Assembly (NCBI RefSeq): GCF_050389775.1
Contig: NZ_CP177147.1
Location: 62,001-126,000, forward strand
DNA length: 64,000 nucleotides
DNA from: Marinibacterium sp050389775
GTDB lineage: Bacteria > Pseudomonadota > Alphaproteobacteria > Rhodobacterales > Rhodobacteraceae
Reading direction: 5' to 3'
Shown: piece after piece, positions 9,148 to 17,562 of the stretch
Numbering within the stretch: position 1 is the stretch's first letter
Layout of the letters: each line of letters begins with the position of its first letter
Notes under the pieces: model-generated
The model's database searches: none
What the model saw: the letters and a program-made list of their open reading frames with translations, nothing else
What the model was told of the DNA's origin: nothing
Translations under genes and position numbers: made by a program

Positions 9148-10190
9148 CGGATCTCGGACGGCAGGGTGCCGAAGGCATCGCGGAAATCCTTGCTGAACCG
9201 GCCCAGGTGGTAGAACCCGTAGTCCATCGCCACTTCGGTCACCGTCAGCCCCGGCGCCACGTCGGTTTCCAGCGCGGCCTTGACGGCCTTCAGGCGCATG
9301 GCCTTGAGCCGGGCCATGGGCGTCGTGCCCCGGTGCTTGCGGAACCCGGCAAAGAGCGTGCGGCGCGGCACCCCGCTCTGGCGCACGATGTCATCCATGC
9401 CGATCTGCTCCTGCAGGCTGTCCTGCATGAACCGCTCGGCGCTGAGGACATAGGCCGGTACGGCGTCGGGCTGGCTCTGGGCCCGGCCGACCTGGCGGTA
9501 TTCCGGCGACAGGCCCAGCACGGCCGAGGTGATCAGCTGCTTGAGATGGGTTTCCAGGCCGAATGTGTTCAGGCTCTGGTTGCCTTCGCACAGACCGCGC
9601 ACCAGCATCAGCAACACGTTGGACAGCACGTATCCCTCGGCGTCGACCCGGTAGGCCACGGGCGCAAAGCTGAGGTTCTGGCTGCGCAGGGGCAGGTCCT
9701 GCGAGGTCAGGTAGGTGGTCAGCCAGGCATTGTCGATCGCTACCGCGAGGTGCTGACTGTTGCCGGCCATCGAGGTGCCATACCGCGCACCCGGGCCGAT
9801 GATCGTGAACTCGTTGGGCCGCACAAGGTAGTCGGCCCCGTCGACAAAGACCCGGGTCTGCCGCGACACCGGGAACTTGAGCATGATGCCATCCTGGGGC
9901 GCATCCACCCGCACGTTCACCGCCTCGGCATCACATTGGTAATCGACGTAATGCACGGCCACCCCGCCCAGGTCGATCGACCCGTGCCAGAAATCGACCC
10001 GCTCGCCCCCGCCGGTCCGCGCGGGCATGCCGGTCATGGCAATGCTGTGCGGGGCCATGGCCGTGCACATGTGGTCACGGATGCGCTCGGTGCCCGACAG
10101 GCGCAGCCCGGCATCGCGCAGCCGCGCCCGCAGACCGCTGTCCGGGGGGCTGACGATATCGTCGAATTGCTGCAACATGATCGGGGTCAT
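9132..10190 (-). CDS. AraC-family transcriptional regulator
   Basis: A 352-residue regulator. The C-terminal 110 residues hold the two helix-turn-helix motifs (DIVRQSGVPRRTLFAGFRKHRGTTPMARLKAMRL and TVTEVAMDYGFYHLGRFSKDFRDAFG). The N-terminal 230 residues look like the AraC-binding-2 type cupin-like sensor domain (VNVRVDAPQDGIMLKFPV, NEFTIIGPG). It lies downstream of, and on the same strand as, the aldehyde dehydrogenase/ribose-type ABC operon, so it may regulate that operon; the ABC genes on its other side converge on it. The inducer is unknown. Confidence 0.92.
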   Translation of the reverse strand: MTPIMLQQFDDIVSPPDSGLRARLRDAGLRLSGTERIRDHMCTAMAPHSIAMTGMPARTGGGERVDFWHGSIDLGGVAVHYVDYQCDAEAVNVRVDAPQDGIMLKFPVSRQTRVFVDGADYLVRPNEFTIIGPGARYGTSMAGNSQHLAVAIDNAWLTTYLTSQDLPLRSQNLSFAPVAYRVDAEGYVLSNVLLMLVRGLCEGNQSLNTFGLETHLKQLITSAVLGLSPEYRQVGRAQSQPDAVPAYVLSAERFMQDSLQEQIGMDDIVRQSGVPRRTLFAGFRKHRGTTPMARLKAMRLKAVKAALETDVAPGLTVTEVAMDYGFYHLGRFSKDFRDAFGTLPSEIRRRRI

Positions 10191-10326
10191 CCTTCACACC
10201 CGCCCCGTCGCGATGGACGGGCCCGGGGCCGTTCCGATGATCCTAGCGAGGCAGGGCAAGATCGTTCAACCCCTCCTTGAGTGGCATTGCACCGGCCGGC
10301 CCGGGCCGCTTGCCCGGCCGGCGGGC

Positions 10327-10347
10327 CCTGCCCGGATTTCGGGCAGG
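10327..10347 (-). terminator. Hairpin after aldehyde dehydrogenase gene
   Basis: An 8-base perfect stem (CCTGCCCG / CGGGCAGG) with a 5-base loop starts about 15 bases after the stop of the minus-strand aldehyde dehydrogenase. A T tract is missing, so it may slow or protect the transcript end rather than act as a classic terminator. Confidence 0.33.
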
Positions 10348-10361
10348 ACCGATGGCAGCCG

Positions 10362-11864
10362 TCAGGCGTGATACTGCACCGAGGCCTTGAGCCGGGTGTG
10401 GCCCAGGACGGCCGCTTCGCCCAGGTCGTTGCCCACGCCCGAGTCCTTCCAGCCGCCGAAGGGCAGGGCCACGTCCAGGGCGTTGTGCACGTTGATCCAG
10501 ACCGACCCGGCTTCCAGCCCGTCGGTCATCCGCCGGATGCGGTCGGTGTCGCGGGTGAAGACACTGGCGCCCAGGCCAAAGCGCGACTGGTTGGCCAGGG
10601 CCAGCACCTCTTGTTCGGTGTCGAAGGCCGCGGCCATCAGCACCGGGCCGAAGATCTCGTCGCGCACCGCGGCCATGCCCGGCCGCGCCCCGTCCAGCAC
10701 CGTGGGCTGCACATAGGCCCCCGGGTGATCGGGCGCCGCCCCGCCGGTCACCAGCCGCGCGCCATCGGCCAGACCGCCTTCGACATAGGACAGGATGCGC
10801 CGCTGCTGGGCATGGCTGACCACCGGGCCCATCACCGCGCCGTCCTGCAACGGCGCCGACAGCTCGATGCTCCGGGCCACGGCCGCGACGCCTTCGATCA
10901 CCGCGTCATGGATCGAACGATGCACGTAAAGCCGCGATCCGGCGCAGCAATTCTGGCCGTGGTTGCCAAAGATCGCCCAGGCCGCGGCCTGGGCCACCTG
11001 GTCGACATCGGCGTCTTCCATGACGATGACCGGCGACTTGCCCCCCAGCTCAAGGCTGTACTTCTTGAACTGCGCCGCGGCCTGCCCGGCGATCTTGCGC
11101 CCCACCTCGGTCGAGCCGGTAAAGCTGACCATGGCCACCCCGGGATGGGCCACCAGCAATTCGCCGACCTCGGCGCCGCTGCCCGTCACGATGTTGATCA
11201 CCCCTTCGGGAATGCCCGCCTCCAGCGCCAGCTCCGCAAACCGCAGGGCCGACAGCGGCGTCTGCGGGGCCGGCTTGAGCACGATGGTACAGCCCGCGGC
11301 CAGGGCCGGGGCGATCTTCCAGACCGCGATCCCCAGGGCCACGTTCCAGGGCACGATGGCCCCGACCACGCCCACCGGCTCGCGGAAGGTGTAGCCGCGC
11401 AGGTCACCGTCGGGGATATAGGGCACCGACAGGCGCATGGTCTGGCCTTCCAGCTTGGTCGCCCAGCCGGCCATGTAGCGCAGGACATGGGCCGAATATT
11501 GCACGTCGACCCCGGCGGTATTGCCCAGCAACCGGCCCGAACACAGCGTCTCGATCTCGGACATCTCGCGTTCATGGGCTTCGAGCAGATCGGCCAGCCG
11601 CAGCATCCGCCGCTCCCGCTCATGCGGGCGCAGCCGCCCCCAGGCCCCGGCAAGCGCCCGCCGCGCGGCATCGACTGCCGCGTCGACCTCGGCCGGGCCG
11701 GCTTCGGCCGCGCGGGCAAACTCGGCCCCGCTGGTCGGATCGGTCAGGGCATAGCTGCGCCCCGTCTCGACCGCGCGGCCGTCCACATGCAACCCGTGGC
11801 TCCGGCCCATGGCCGCCCGGGCCGCATCGCCCAGCAATCCGAAATCATTGTCCAGTCGCGACAT
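10362..11864 (-). CDS. NAD(P)-dependent aldehyde dehydrogenase
   Basis: Oxidises an aldehyde to the carboxylic acid in the cytoplasm. It has 500 residues, standard for the ALDH superfamily. The cofactor-fold segment VPWNVALGIAVWKIAPALAAG, the general-base Glu in LELGGKSPVIVMEDAD and the catalytic Cys in GQNCCAGSRLYVH are all present, as is the C-terminal DEIFGPVL motif. It is the last gene of a minus-strand operon with a GMC alcohol oxidoreductase, so it probably takes the aldehyde made there. A second ALDH opens the same operon (17563-19068), implying two aldehyde steps or two substrates. Confidence 0.93.
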   Translation of the reverse strand: MSRLDNDFGLLGDAARAAMGRSHGLHVDGRAVETGRSYALTDPTSGAEFARAAEAGPAEVDAAVDAARRALAGAWGRLRPHERERRMLRLADLLEAHEREMSEIETLCSGRLLGNTAGVDVQYSAHVLRYMAGWATKLEGQTMRLSVPYIPDGDLRGYTFREPVGVVGAIVPWNVALGIAVWKIAPALAAGCTIVLKPAPQTPLSALRFAELALEAGIPEGVINIVTGSGAEVGELLVAHPGVAMVSFTGSTEVGRKIAGQAAAQFKKYSLELGGKSPVIVMEDADVDQVAQAAAWAIFGNHGQNCCAGSRLYVHRSIHDAVIEGVAAVARSIELSAPLQDGAVMGPVVSHAQQRRILSYVEGGLADGARLVTGGAAPDHPGAYVQPTVLDGARPGMAAVRDEIFGPVLMAAAFDTEQEVLALANQSRFGLGASVFTRDTDRIRRMTDGLEAGSVWINVHNALDVALPFGGWKDSGVGNDLGEAAVLGHTRLKASVQYHA

Positions 11865-11915
11865 GTCGCCTGTCCTTCTTGCAGTAATGTCCCAGGGAAA
11901 GGTGCCGGGCGGGCG

Positions 11916-12941
11916 TCAGCCCACCCTGGCCTGGCGCCGGGCGCGCAGCATGCCGCGCACCCCGCCCAGCCAGACCGAGAAGATCAGGATGCCGCCGCTC
12001 AGCGCGCCTTGCCAGAAGGACGACACCCCGGTCAGGGTCAGCCCGTTCTGCACAACGCCCAGGAACAGCACGCCGATCAGCGTGCCCAGCACCCCGCCTT
12101 CGCCGCCGGTCATTGCCGTGCCACCGATCAGCACGGCGGCCAGCACGGTCAGCAGCAGGTTCATGTCGACCTCGGGCGAGGCCACGGTCAGCCGGCCGAC
12201 CTGCACGACACTGGCCAGCCCGGCCGTCAGGCCCGAGATCACGAAGACCATGAACAGCACGCGGCGCACGTTGATGCCGTTCAGCCGGGCGGCCTCAGGG
12301 TTGGAACCGATCGAATAGAGCGCCCGGCCGAAGGCGGTGAAGCGCAGCACGAAGCCCAGGGCCAGGAACAGCACGAGGTCGAAGATCAGGATGATCGGCA
12401 CCGGACCGACATTGCCGTTGACGAAACCGTTCAGGGCCTTGAACCCGGGATGCGAGAAGACCGAGATCGAACCGCCGTCATTGACGATCAGGGCAAAGCT
12501 CTGGAACACCGACAGGGTGCCCAGGGTGACGACGAAGAACGAGATCCCGGCATAGCTGACGAGGTAGCCGTTGATCGCGCCCAGCAGGCCGCCGGCAAGC
12601 AGCGCGCCGATCATGGCCAGCGGCAGGGGCACGCCGGCCATCAGCAGCAGGCCAAAGACCATGGCCGCGGCGGTGGTGGCCGAACCGAAGGACAGGTCCA
12701 TCGAGCCCGAGATCACGACCAGCGTGGCGCCCATGGCCAGGATGAAGGCCACCGAGTTGGATTTGACGATGTTCATCAGGTTGGGCCAGGTCAGAAAGAC
12801 CGGCTGGTAGAGATAGAGAAAGACCGAGATCAGCAGCAGGCTGATCAGCGCCCCGGCGTAGCGGCCTTGCAGCAGCCGGGCGGCCAGGCTGGCCGTGGCG
12901 CCGTTGGAAACGGGGGCGGAAGGGGCGGTGCTGCTGCTCAT
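11916..12941 (-). CDS. Ribose-type (RbsC-like) ABC transporter permease
   Basis: Inner-membrane permease of the carbohydrate-uptake-2 class, 341 residues with about eight to ten hydrophobic helices, for example LISLLLISVFLYLYQPVFL near residue 35. The family motifs NIVKSNSVAFILAMGATLVVI, GSMDLSFG and LTVLAAVLIGGTAMTGGEG are present. Its ATG overlaps the ATPase stop by four bases (12938-12941), so translation is coupled. It works with the ATPase at 12938-14788 and the binding protein at 16498-17496. CUT2 permeases carry sugars, polyols and other small hydroxy compounds. Confidence 0.93.
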   Translation of the reverse strand: MSSSTAPSAPVSNGATASLAARLLQGRYAGALISLLLISVFLYLYQPVFLTWPNLMNIVKSNSVAFILAMGATLVVISGSMDLSFGSATTAAAMVFGLLLMAGVPLPLAMIGALLAGGLLGAINGYLVSYAGISFFVVTLGTLSVFQSFALIVNDGGSISVFSHPGFKALNGFVNGNVGPVPIILIFDLVLFLALGFVLRFTAFGRALYSIGSNPEAARLNGINVRRVLFMVFVISGLTAGLASVVQVGRLTVASPEVDMNLLLTVLAAVLIGGTAMTGGEGGVLGTLIGVLFLGVVQNGLTLTGVSSFWQGALSGGILIFSVWLGGVRGMLRARRQARVG

Positions 12942-14788
12942 GTCGGGGCGGCCTCTGACTTGGGTGTGGGGGTGCCGTTGCCGGCGGAGCCATCGGGGTG
13001 CGACACGGCGGGCGCGGCATTCGGGCCTGTGGCATCCCGGATGGCGGTATTTGGGTCATCTTCGGCGGCGCCGCTTGCGCCGTCCCGACCGGCACTGCCC
13101 GCGCCATCATGTGCGCCGGTGCCTGCGCCTTCATTGGTGCCGTCCGGGGCGCCATCACTCGCGCCGCCTCCGGCCTCAATATCTGCGCCGTCTCCGGCCT
13201 CAATATCTGCGCCGTCTCCGGACCCAGCATCTGCGCCGTCCCCGGCTCGATCATATGCGCCATCCCCGGCGACGGCCGCATGGGCGATGCGCTCTTCATC
13301 CGCCTCGGACCGGTCGAACCGGGCCACCACCCGGCCTTCGAAGAAGACGGCGATGGTATCGGCCAGTCCCAGGATCTCGGGCAGCTCGGACGACACGACA
13401 ACCACGGCCGCACCGGCCTCGGCCGCATCCTGCAACAACCGGTAGATCTCGCTCTTCGCGCCCACATCGACGCCCCGGGTCGGCTCGTTCAGCACCAGCA
13501 CGTCCGGTTGGCGCCGGAACGTCCGGCCCAGAACGACCTTTTGCTGATTGCCGCCCGACAGGGTCGAAATCAGCACACCGGGATTGGCCGCCACGACGTG
13601 GTAATCGGCCATCGCGCCGCCCACCTCGCCGGCCAGCCGCCGCTGGGACACCATGCCGAACCGGGTCAGCCGATCCATCCAGGCCAGGGCGAAATTCTCG
13701 GTGATGTCGCGCACCGGAAGGATGGCCGCGCCCTTGCGGTCATCGGGCACGTATCCCACCCCCGCCGCGATGGCCGCCCCCGGATCGCCCGGGCGCATCG
13801 GCCGCCCGGCCACGGCGATCCGCCCGCTGGCCGCGATGGCGCCGCCAAGCGCCTGGGCAAACTCCGACTTGCCCGATCCGGCCAGCCCGGCAATGCCCAG
13901 GATCTCGCCGCGCCGGACCTGCAACGTGGTCGGTGCCACGCTGCCATCCGCCGTGGCCAGCCCGTCGACGTCAAGCGCAACCTCGCCCCGGGGGATCGCC
14001 CGCTTGGCATAATAATCGCCGATCTCGCGGCCGACCATCAACTGCACCAGCCCCTTTTCGGTGGTCTCGGGGATCGGCACCGTGTCGATCATGCGCCCGT
14101 CGCGCAGCACGGTTGCCACCGAGGACACCGCATAGATCTCGGGCATGCGGTGGGTGATCATCAGGATGGCCATGCCCCGGTCACGCTCCTGCGCGACGAG
14201 GTCCAGCAACCGCCGGGTGGCCGCTTCCGACAGCGAACTGGTCGCCTCGTCGAGGATCAGCAGCCGGGCATCCGACGACAGGGCCCGGGCGATCTCGATC
14301 TCCTGGCGCAGCTCGACGCCCAGGTCCGACACCCGCGCCCGGGGCGAGACATGCACCCCCAGCCGGTCCAGCGCCGCCGTGGTATCGCGTTCCAGCCGGC
14401 CCCAGGCAATCGTGCCGAGCGGCGTGCGCGGCAAGCGGCCCATGAAGATGTTCTCGGCCACGGTCAGGGTCGGGGCCAGGGTGAGCTCCTGGCTGATCAT
14501 CACGATGCCCCGGGCGATGGCATCGGCCGGGCTGGTGAAGGCCACCGGCCGGCCGTCGATGAACAGCCCGCCCCCGTCGGGCGGTTGCATCCCGGCGATG
14601 ACCTTCGACAGGGTCGACTTGCCCGAACCGTTCTCGCCGGTCAGGGCATGGACCTCGCCCGCGCGGATCCGGAGATCTACCCCGTCCAGCGCCCGCACGC
14701 CGGGAAAGGACTTGGTGATGCCCCGCGCCTCGACGATCACGTCGCCCCGTGCCACCATGGCCGGTGCCACGTCTGCCGCGCCGGTCAT
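12938..14788 (-). CDS. Ribose-type (RbsA-like) double ATPase with C-terminal octapeptide-repeat tail
   Basis: Energises the adjacent permease. Two ATPase domains are seen: the first with Walker A GENGSGKST, the second with the usual degenerate loop GLAGSGKSEF, signature LSGGNQQKV and the CUT2 motif NEPTRGVDVGAKSEIYRL. CUT2 ATPases are normally about 500 residues; this one is 616. The extra 108 residues after the normal end (EERIAHAAVAG) are low-complexity and rich in Gly, Ala and Asp, with eight octads of the form DGAxxxAG followed by a Pro/Thr-rich end. The tail is in frame to the stop, which overlaps the next start by four bases, so it looks genuinely translated. Its function is unknown. 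Confidence 0.92.
   Translation of the reverse strand: MTGAADVAPAMVARGDVIVEARGITKSFPGVRALDGVDLRIRAGEVHALTGENGSGKSTLSKVIAGMQPPDGGGLFIDGRPVAFTSPADAIARGIVMISQELTLAPTLTVAENIFMGRLPRTPLGTIAWGRLERDTTAALDRLGVHVSPRARVSDLGVELRQEIEIARALSSDARLLILDEATSSLSEAATRRLLDLVAQERDRGMAILMITHRMPEIYAVSSVATVLRDGRMIDTVPIPETTEKGLVQLMVGREIGDYYAKRAIPRGEVALDVDGLATADGSVAPTTLQVRRGEILGIAGLAGSGKSEFAQALGGAIAASGRIAVAGRPMRPGDPGAAIAAGVGYVPDDRKGAAILPVRDITENFALAWMDRLTRFGMVSQRRLAGEVGGAMADYHVVAANPGVLISTLSGGNQQKVVLGRTFRRQPDVLVLNEPTRGVDVGAKSEIYRLLQDAAEAGAAVVVVSSELPEILGLADTIAVFFEGRVVARFDRSEADEERIAHAAVAGDGAYDRAGDGADAGSGDGADIEAGDGADIEAGGGASDGAPDGTNEGAGTGAHDGAGSAGRDGASGAAEDDPNTAIRDATGPNAAPAVSHPDGSAGNGTPTPKSEAAPT
13073..13264 (-). repeat. 24-bp tandem repeat coding for eight octapeptides
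   Basis: Eight imperfect 24-base units in the 3' end of the RbsA-like gene encode DGAYDRAG, DGADAGSG, DGADIEAG, DGADIEAG, GGASDGAP, DGTNEGAG, TGAHDGAG and SAGRDGAS. The two DGADIEAG units (13169-13216) are nearly identical in DNA. The period of exactly eight codons keeps the frame whatever the copy number, which is typical of repeats that expand by slippage. Confidence 0.85.
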
Positions 14789-16407
14789 GCCGCGTCGCTC
14801 CGGACCATGTCGGCGCCCTTTTCGCCGATCATGATCGTGGCCGCGTTGGTATTGCCCGAAATCAGCCGGGGCATGATCGAGGCATCGATCACCCGCAGGC
14901 CCGTCACCCCGCGCACGCGCAACCGGTCGTCGACGACGGCATTGGCATCCTGGCCCATCTTGCAGGTGCCGACCTGGTGGGACACGCAGCCACCGGTCTC
15001 GCAGAGATATTGCTCGATCTCGGCATCGCTGGCTGTGTCCGACCCGGGCAGGTGTTCGTCGATGACAAAATCCGCCAGCGGCCCCGTCCCGGCCATGCGC
15101 CGGGCCAGCTTGAGCCCTTCGACGGCGATCCGCCGGTCGGTCGGATCGGAGAAGTAGTTCGGGAACAGCCGGGGCATGTCATGTGGATCGGCCGAGCGCA
15201 GGGTCATGTGGCCCCGGCTGCGCGGGCGGACCGGGCAGATGAAATTGGCAAAGCCCGAGAACTTGAACAGACCGTCCTCGTAATAGCCGCCCGAGAAGGT
15301 CTGGAACAGGAATTGCAGGTCGGGCGTCGCGCTTTCGGGCAGCACCCGGGTGAACAGCCCGGCCTGGCCGGCCGGCACCGACAGCGGCCCGCCCCGTGTC
15401 AGCAGCCAGCGCAGGCCCGCGGCCAGCTGGCGCCGGCGGGACAGCATGATGTCGTTCATCGTGATCGGCCGGGTGCAGCGCCAGGTGATCTGGCCGCCGT
15501 AATGGTCCTGCAGGTTCCGGCCGACCCCGGGCAGGTCGTGGACGACGTCGATGCCATGGCCCTGCAGATCCTCGGCCGGCCCGATGCCTGACAGCATCAG
15601 CAATTGCGGCGACTTGACCGATCCGGCCGACACGATCACCTCGCGGGCGGCGCGGATCTCGACCGGACGGCCGTCACGGGTGGCGCGCAGGCCGGTCGCC
15701 CGGCGGCCGTCAAAGAGGATGCGTTCGGCCGTCACCCCGGTCAGGACCGTCAGGTTGGGACGTTTCATCGCCGGGCGCAGGTAGCACACCGCCGTCGAGG
15801 CCCGCCGACCGCGCCGGACGGTGGCCTGGAAATAGCCCGCGCCTTCCTGGTCGCGGCCGTTGAAATCGGGATTGGCCGGGATGCCCACCGCCCCGGCCGA
15901 GCCGACAAAGGCATCGCACAGCGGGTTGCGCTCGGTCAGGTTGGTCACCGACAGGGGCCCGCCGGCCCCATGCCAGTCGTCGGCCCCGTTCTCCTGGTCC
16001 TCGGACTTGCGGAAATAGGGCAGCACGTCGTCATAGCCCCAGCCGGTGTTGCCCTCCTGGCGCCACAGGTCGTAATCCTCGGCCTGGCCACGGATGTAGA
16101 TCAGCCCGTTGATCGAGGACGACCCGCCCAGCACCTTGCCCCGGGGCCAAAAGATCCGCCGACCGCCTAGCGCCGGGTTGGGCTCGGTTTCGAACATCCA
16201 GTTGACGTCCGGCCGGGCGATGGTGCGGCCATAGCCCACGGGGATGTGGATCCAGAAATCGTTGTCCTTGCGCCCGGCCTCGACCAGGCAGACCCTGACA
16301 CCCGGATCCTCGGACAGGCGGGCGGCCAGCACGCAGCCGGCAGAGCCTGCGCCGATGACAAGGTAATCGGCGTCCACGATCTCGGGGGGCGTTGGGGAAT
16401 TGGACAT
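14785..16407 (-). CDS. GMC-family FAD-dependent alcohol oxidoreductase (choline dehydrogenase-like)
   Basis: Oxidises an alcohol to an aldehyde, 540 residues. It shows the FAD motif VIGAGSAGCVLAARLSEDPG near residue 17, GKVLGGSSSINGLIYIRG near residue 95, and the catalytic His in HQVGTCKMGQD and Asn in SGNTNAATIMIGEKGADM. It is very similar along its length to the GMC protein at 3636-5285, so the two are paralogues. The stop overlaps the ATPase start by four bases, which embeds it inside a ribose-type ABC operon between the binding protein and the ATPase. With the two ALDH genes this suggests uptake of an alcohol and its stepwise oxidation to an acid. Confidence 0.92.
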   Translation of the reverse strand: MSNSPTPPEIVDADYLVIGAGSAGCVLAARLSEDPGVRVCLVEAGRKDNDFWIHIPVGYGRTIARPDVNWMFETEPNPALGGRRIFWPRGKVLGGSSSINGLIYIRGQAEDYDLWRQEGNTGWGYDDVLPYFRKSEDQENGADDWHGAGGPLSVTNLTERNPLCDAFVGSAGAVGIPANPDFNGRDQEGAGYFQATVRRGRRASTAVCYLRPAMKRPNLTVLTGVTAERILFDGRRATGLRATRDGRPVEIRAAREVIVSAGSVKSPQLLMLSGIGPAEDLQGHGIDVVHDLPGVGRNLQDHYGGQITWRCTRPITMNDIMLSRRRQLAAGLRWLLTRGGPLSVPAGQAGLFTRVLPESATPDLQFLFQTFSGGYYEDGLFKFSGFANFICPVRPRSRGHMTLRSADPHDMPRLFPNYFSDPTDRRIAVEGLKLARRMAGTGPLADFVIDEHLPGSDTASDAEIEQYLCETGGCVSHQVGTCKMGQDANAVVDDRLRVRGVTGLRVIDASIMPRLISGNTNAATIMIGEKGADMVRSDAA

Positions 16408-16440
16408 GGAACGGGTGCTCGCGTTGAGAGGGGCCTTGGG

Positions 16441-16481
16441 GCCCTGCGCGACCCGGGTTGACCGGTCCGGCCGCGCAGGGC
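16441..16481 (-). other. Intercistronic hairpin between binding protein and GMC genes
   Basis: A perfect 10-base inverted repeat (GCCCTGCGCG / CGCGCAGGGC) with a 21-base loop that is itself GC-rich lies in the 90-base gap downstream of the binding-protein gene. In ABC operons such hairpins often protect the binding-protein message or attenuate the distal genes. No T tract follows. Confidence 0.5.
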
Positions 16482-16497
16482 GATCACCTGGGTCGTG

Positions 16498-17496
16498 TCA
16501 CTTCAGCAGCGGCACGGTGTCGATCGTGTAGCCGCGATCCATCGTCGGCACGTAATCGGCGATGTTGTCGGCGGTCAGCAGCCTGGCCTTGACGATCAGG
16601 TCGTCCTGGGCGTCGCCCGGCGCGTCGAGCAGGGATTTCATGCCCAGCACGATGGCCGCGGCCATGCCATAGACATCCGGGTCCCAGCTGCCGGTGATCC
16701 GGCCTTCGCGGATCGCCGCGATGGCCTCTTCGTCACCGTTCATGCCGAAGATCATCACGCCATCGGTGCTGTCGCCGCCATAGACCCCCTTGCCCGAGGC
16801 CATGACCGCCGCCGAGATGCCAAGCGCGCTGGAATCGTTGTAGGCCCAGAACACGTCGGCATCGGGGTGACGCACCAGCAGGTCGGCCGCGATGGTCGCC
16901 GCATTGGCCGTGCTGTCCTTGGTGTTGTCGACCTGGGCCAGCACCTCGAACCCGGCGGCCTTGGCCGCGGCTTCGAAACAGCGGGTGTTCTGCTGGATCG
17001 AGGGCACCGGCGGGCCGCCCATCACGATGACCTTGGCCTCGGGCCGGCGCTCCTTGATCCAGGCCGCCTGCACGTCATAGGCCCCGCCATCGACACAGAG
17101 GTTGGTTTCCCACCAGACCGTCATCGTCACGCCCGGCCCCTCGGAATTGACCCCGATCACCGGCACGCCGGCCTCGTTGGCCCGGGTATAGGCCGCGGCA
17201 ACGGCATTGGGATCAAGCGACCAGGACGAGATCACGTCGCCGCCCAGGGTGACCAGCGTGTCCACATGCGACACCTGCCGGTCGGGCGACAGGTTGGCAT
17301 CCAGCATGCGATAATCCCAGCCCAGCTCGCCGGCCATGGTTTCCATGATCTCGTTGGCCATGGCCTGGCCCGGCTGGCTGGCGATGGGCGAGACATAGCC
17401 CACCATCGTGTCCTGGGCGGTGGCCGCGCCGGCCAGCCCGGCCAGGGCCAGCGGCGCCAGCGCCCGGCACAGGGCGCGTTTTCCGAAAGTCTTCAT
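16498..17496 (-). CDS. Ribose-type (periplasmic binding protein 1 fold) ABC substrate-binding protein
   Basis: Periplasmic receptor for the RbsA/RbsC-like transporter in this operon, 332 residues. A Sec signal peptide is visible (basic MKTFGKRALCR, hydrophobic core, cleavage near GAATAQ). The mature protein follows the two-lobed sugar-binding pattern (VSHVDTLVTLGGDVISSWSLDPNAV, GVPVIGVNSEG, DVFWAYNDSSALGISAAV, GMNGDEEAIAAIREGRITGSWDPD). The ligand is unknown; the enclosed GMC and ALDH genes favour a polyol, glycol or similar alcohol over a simple sugar. Confidence 0.92.
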   Translation of the reverse strand: MKTFGKRALCRALAPLALAGLAGAATAQDTMVGYVSPIASQPGQAMANEIMETMAGELGWDYRMLDANLSPDRQVSHVDTLVTLGGDVISSWSLDPNAVAAAYTRANEAGVPVIGVNSEGPGVTMTVWWETNLCVDGGAYDVQAAWIKERRPEAKVIVMGGPPVPSIQQNTRCFEAAAKAAGFEVLAQVDNTKDSTANAATIAADLLVRHPDADVFWAYNDSSALGISAAVMASGKGVYGGDSTDGVMIFGMNGDEEAIAAIREGRITGSWDPDVYGMAAAIVLGMKSLLDAPGDAQDDLIVKARLLTADNIADYVPTMDRGYTIDTVPLLK

Positions 17497-17562
17497 GTCA
17501 GCTTACCTCTGCGGCTACATTCGCTTCTGCATGGGCCGGGGCCTGCCCCGGGCCGGGCCGCC

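Noticed and set aside
13073..13264. Regular 24-base repeats that could be taken for a CRISPR-like array
   Set aside because: The units are contiguous with no spacers, stay in the reading frame of the ATPase gene and encode octapeptides.
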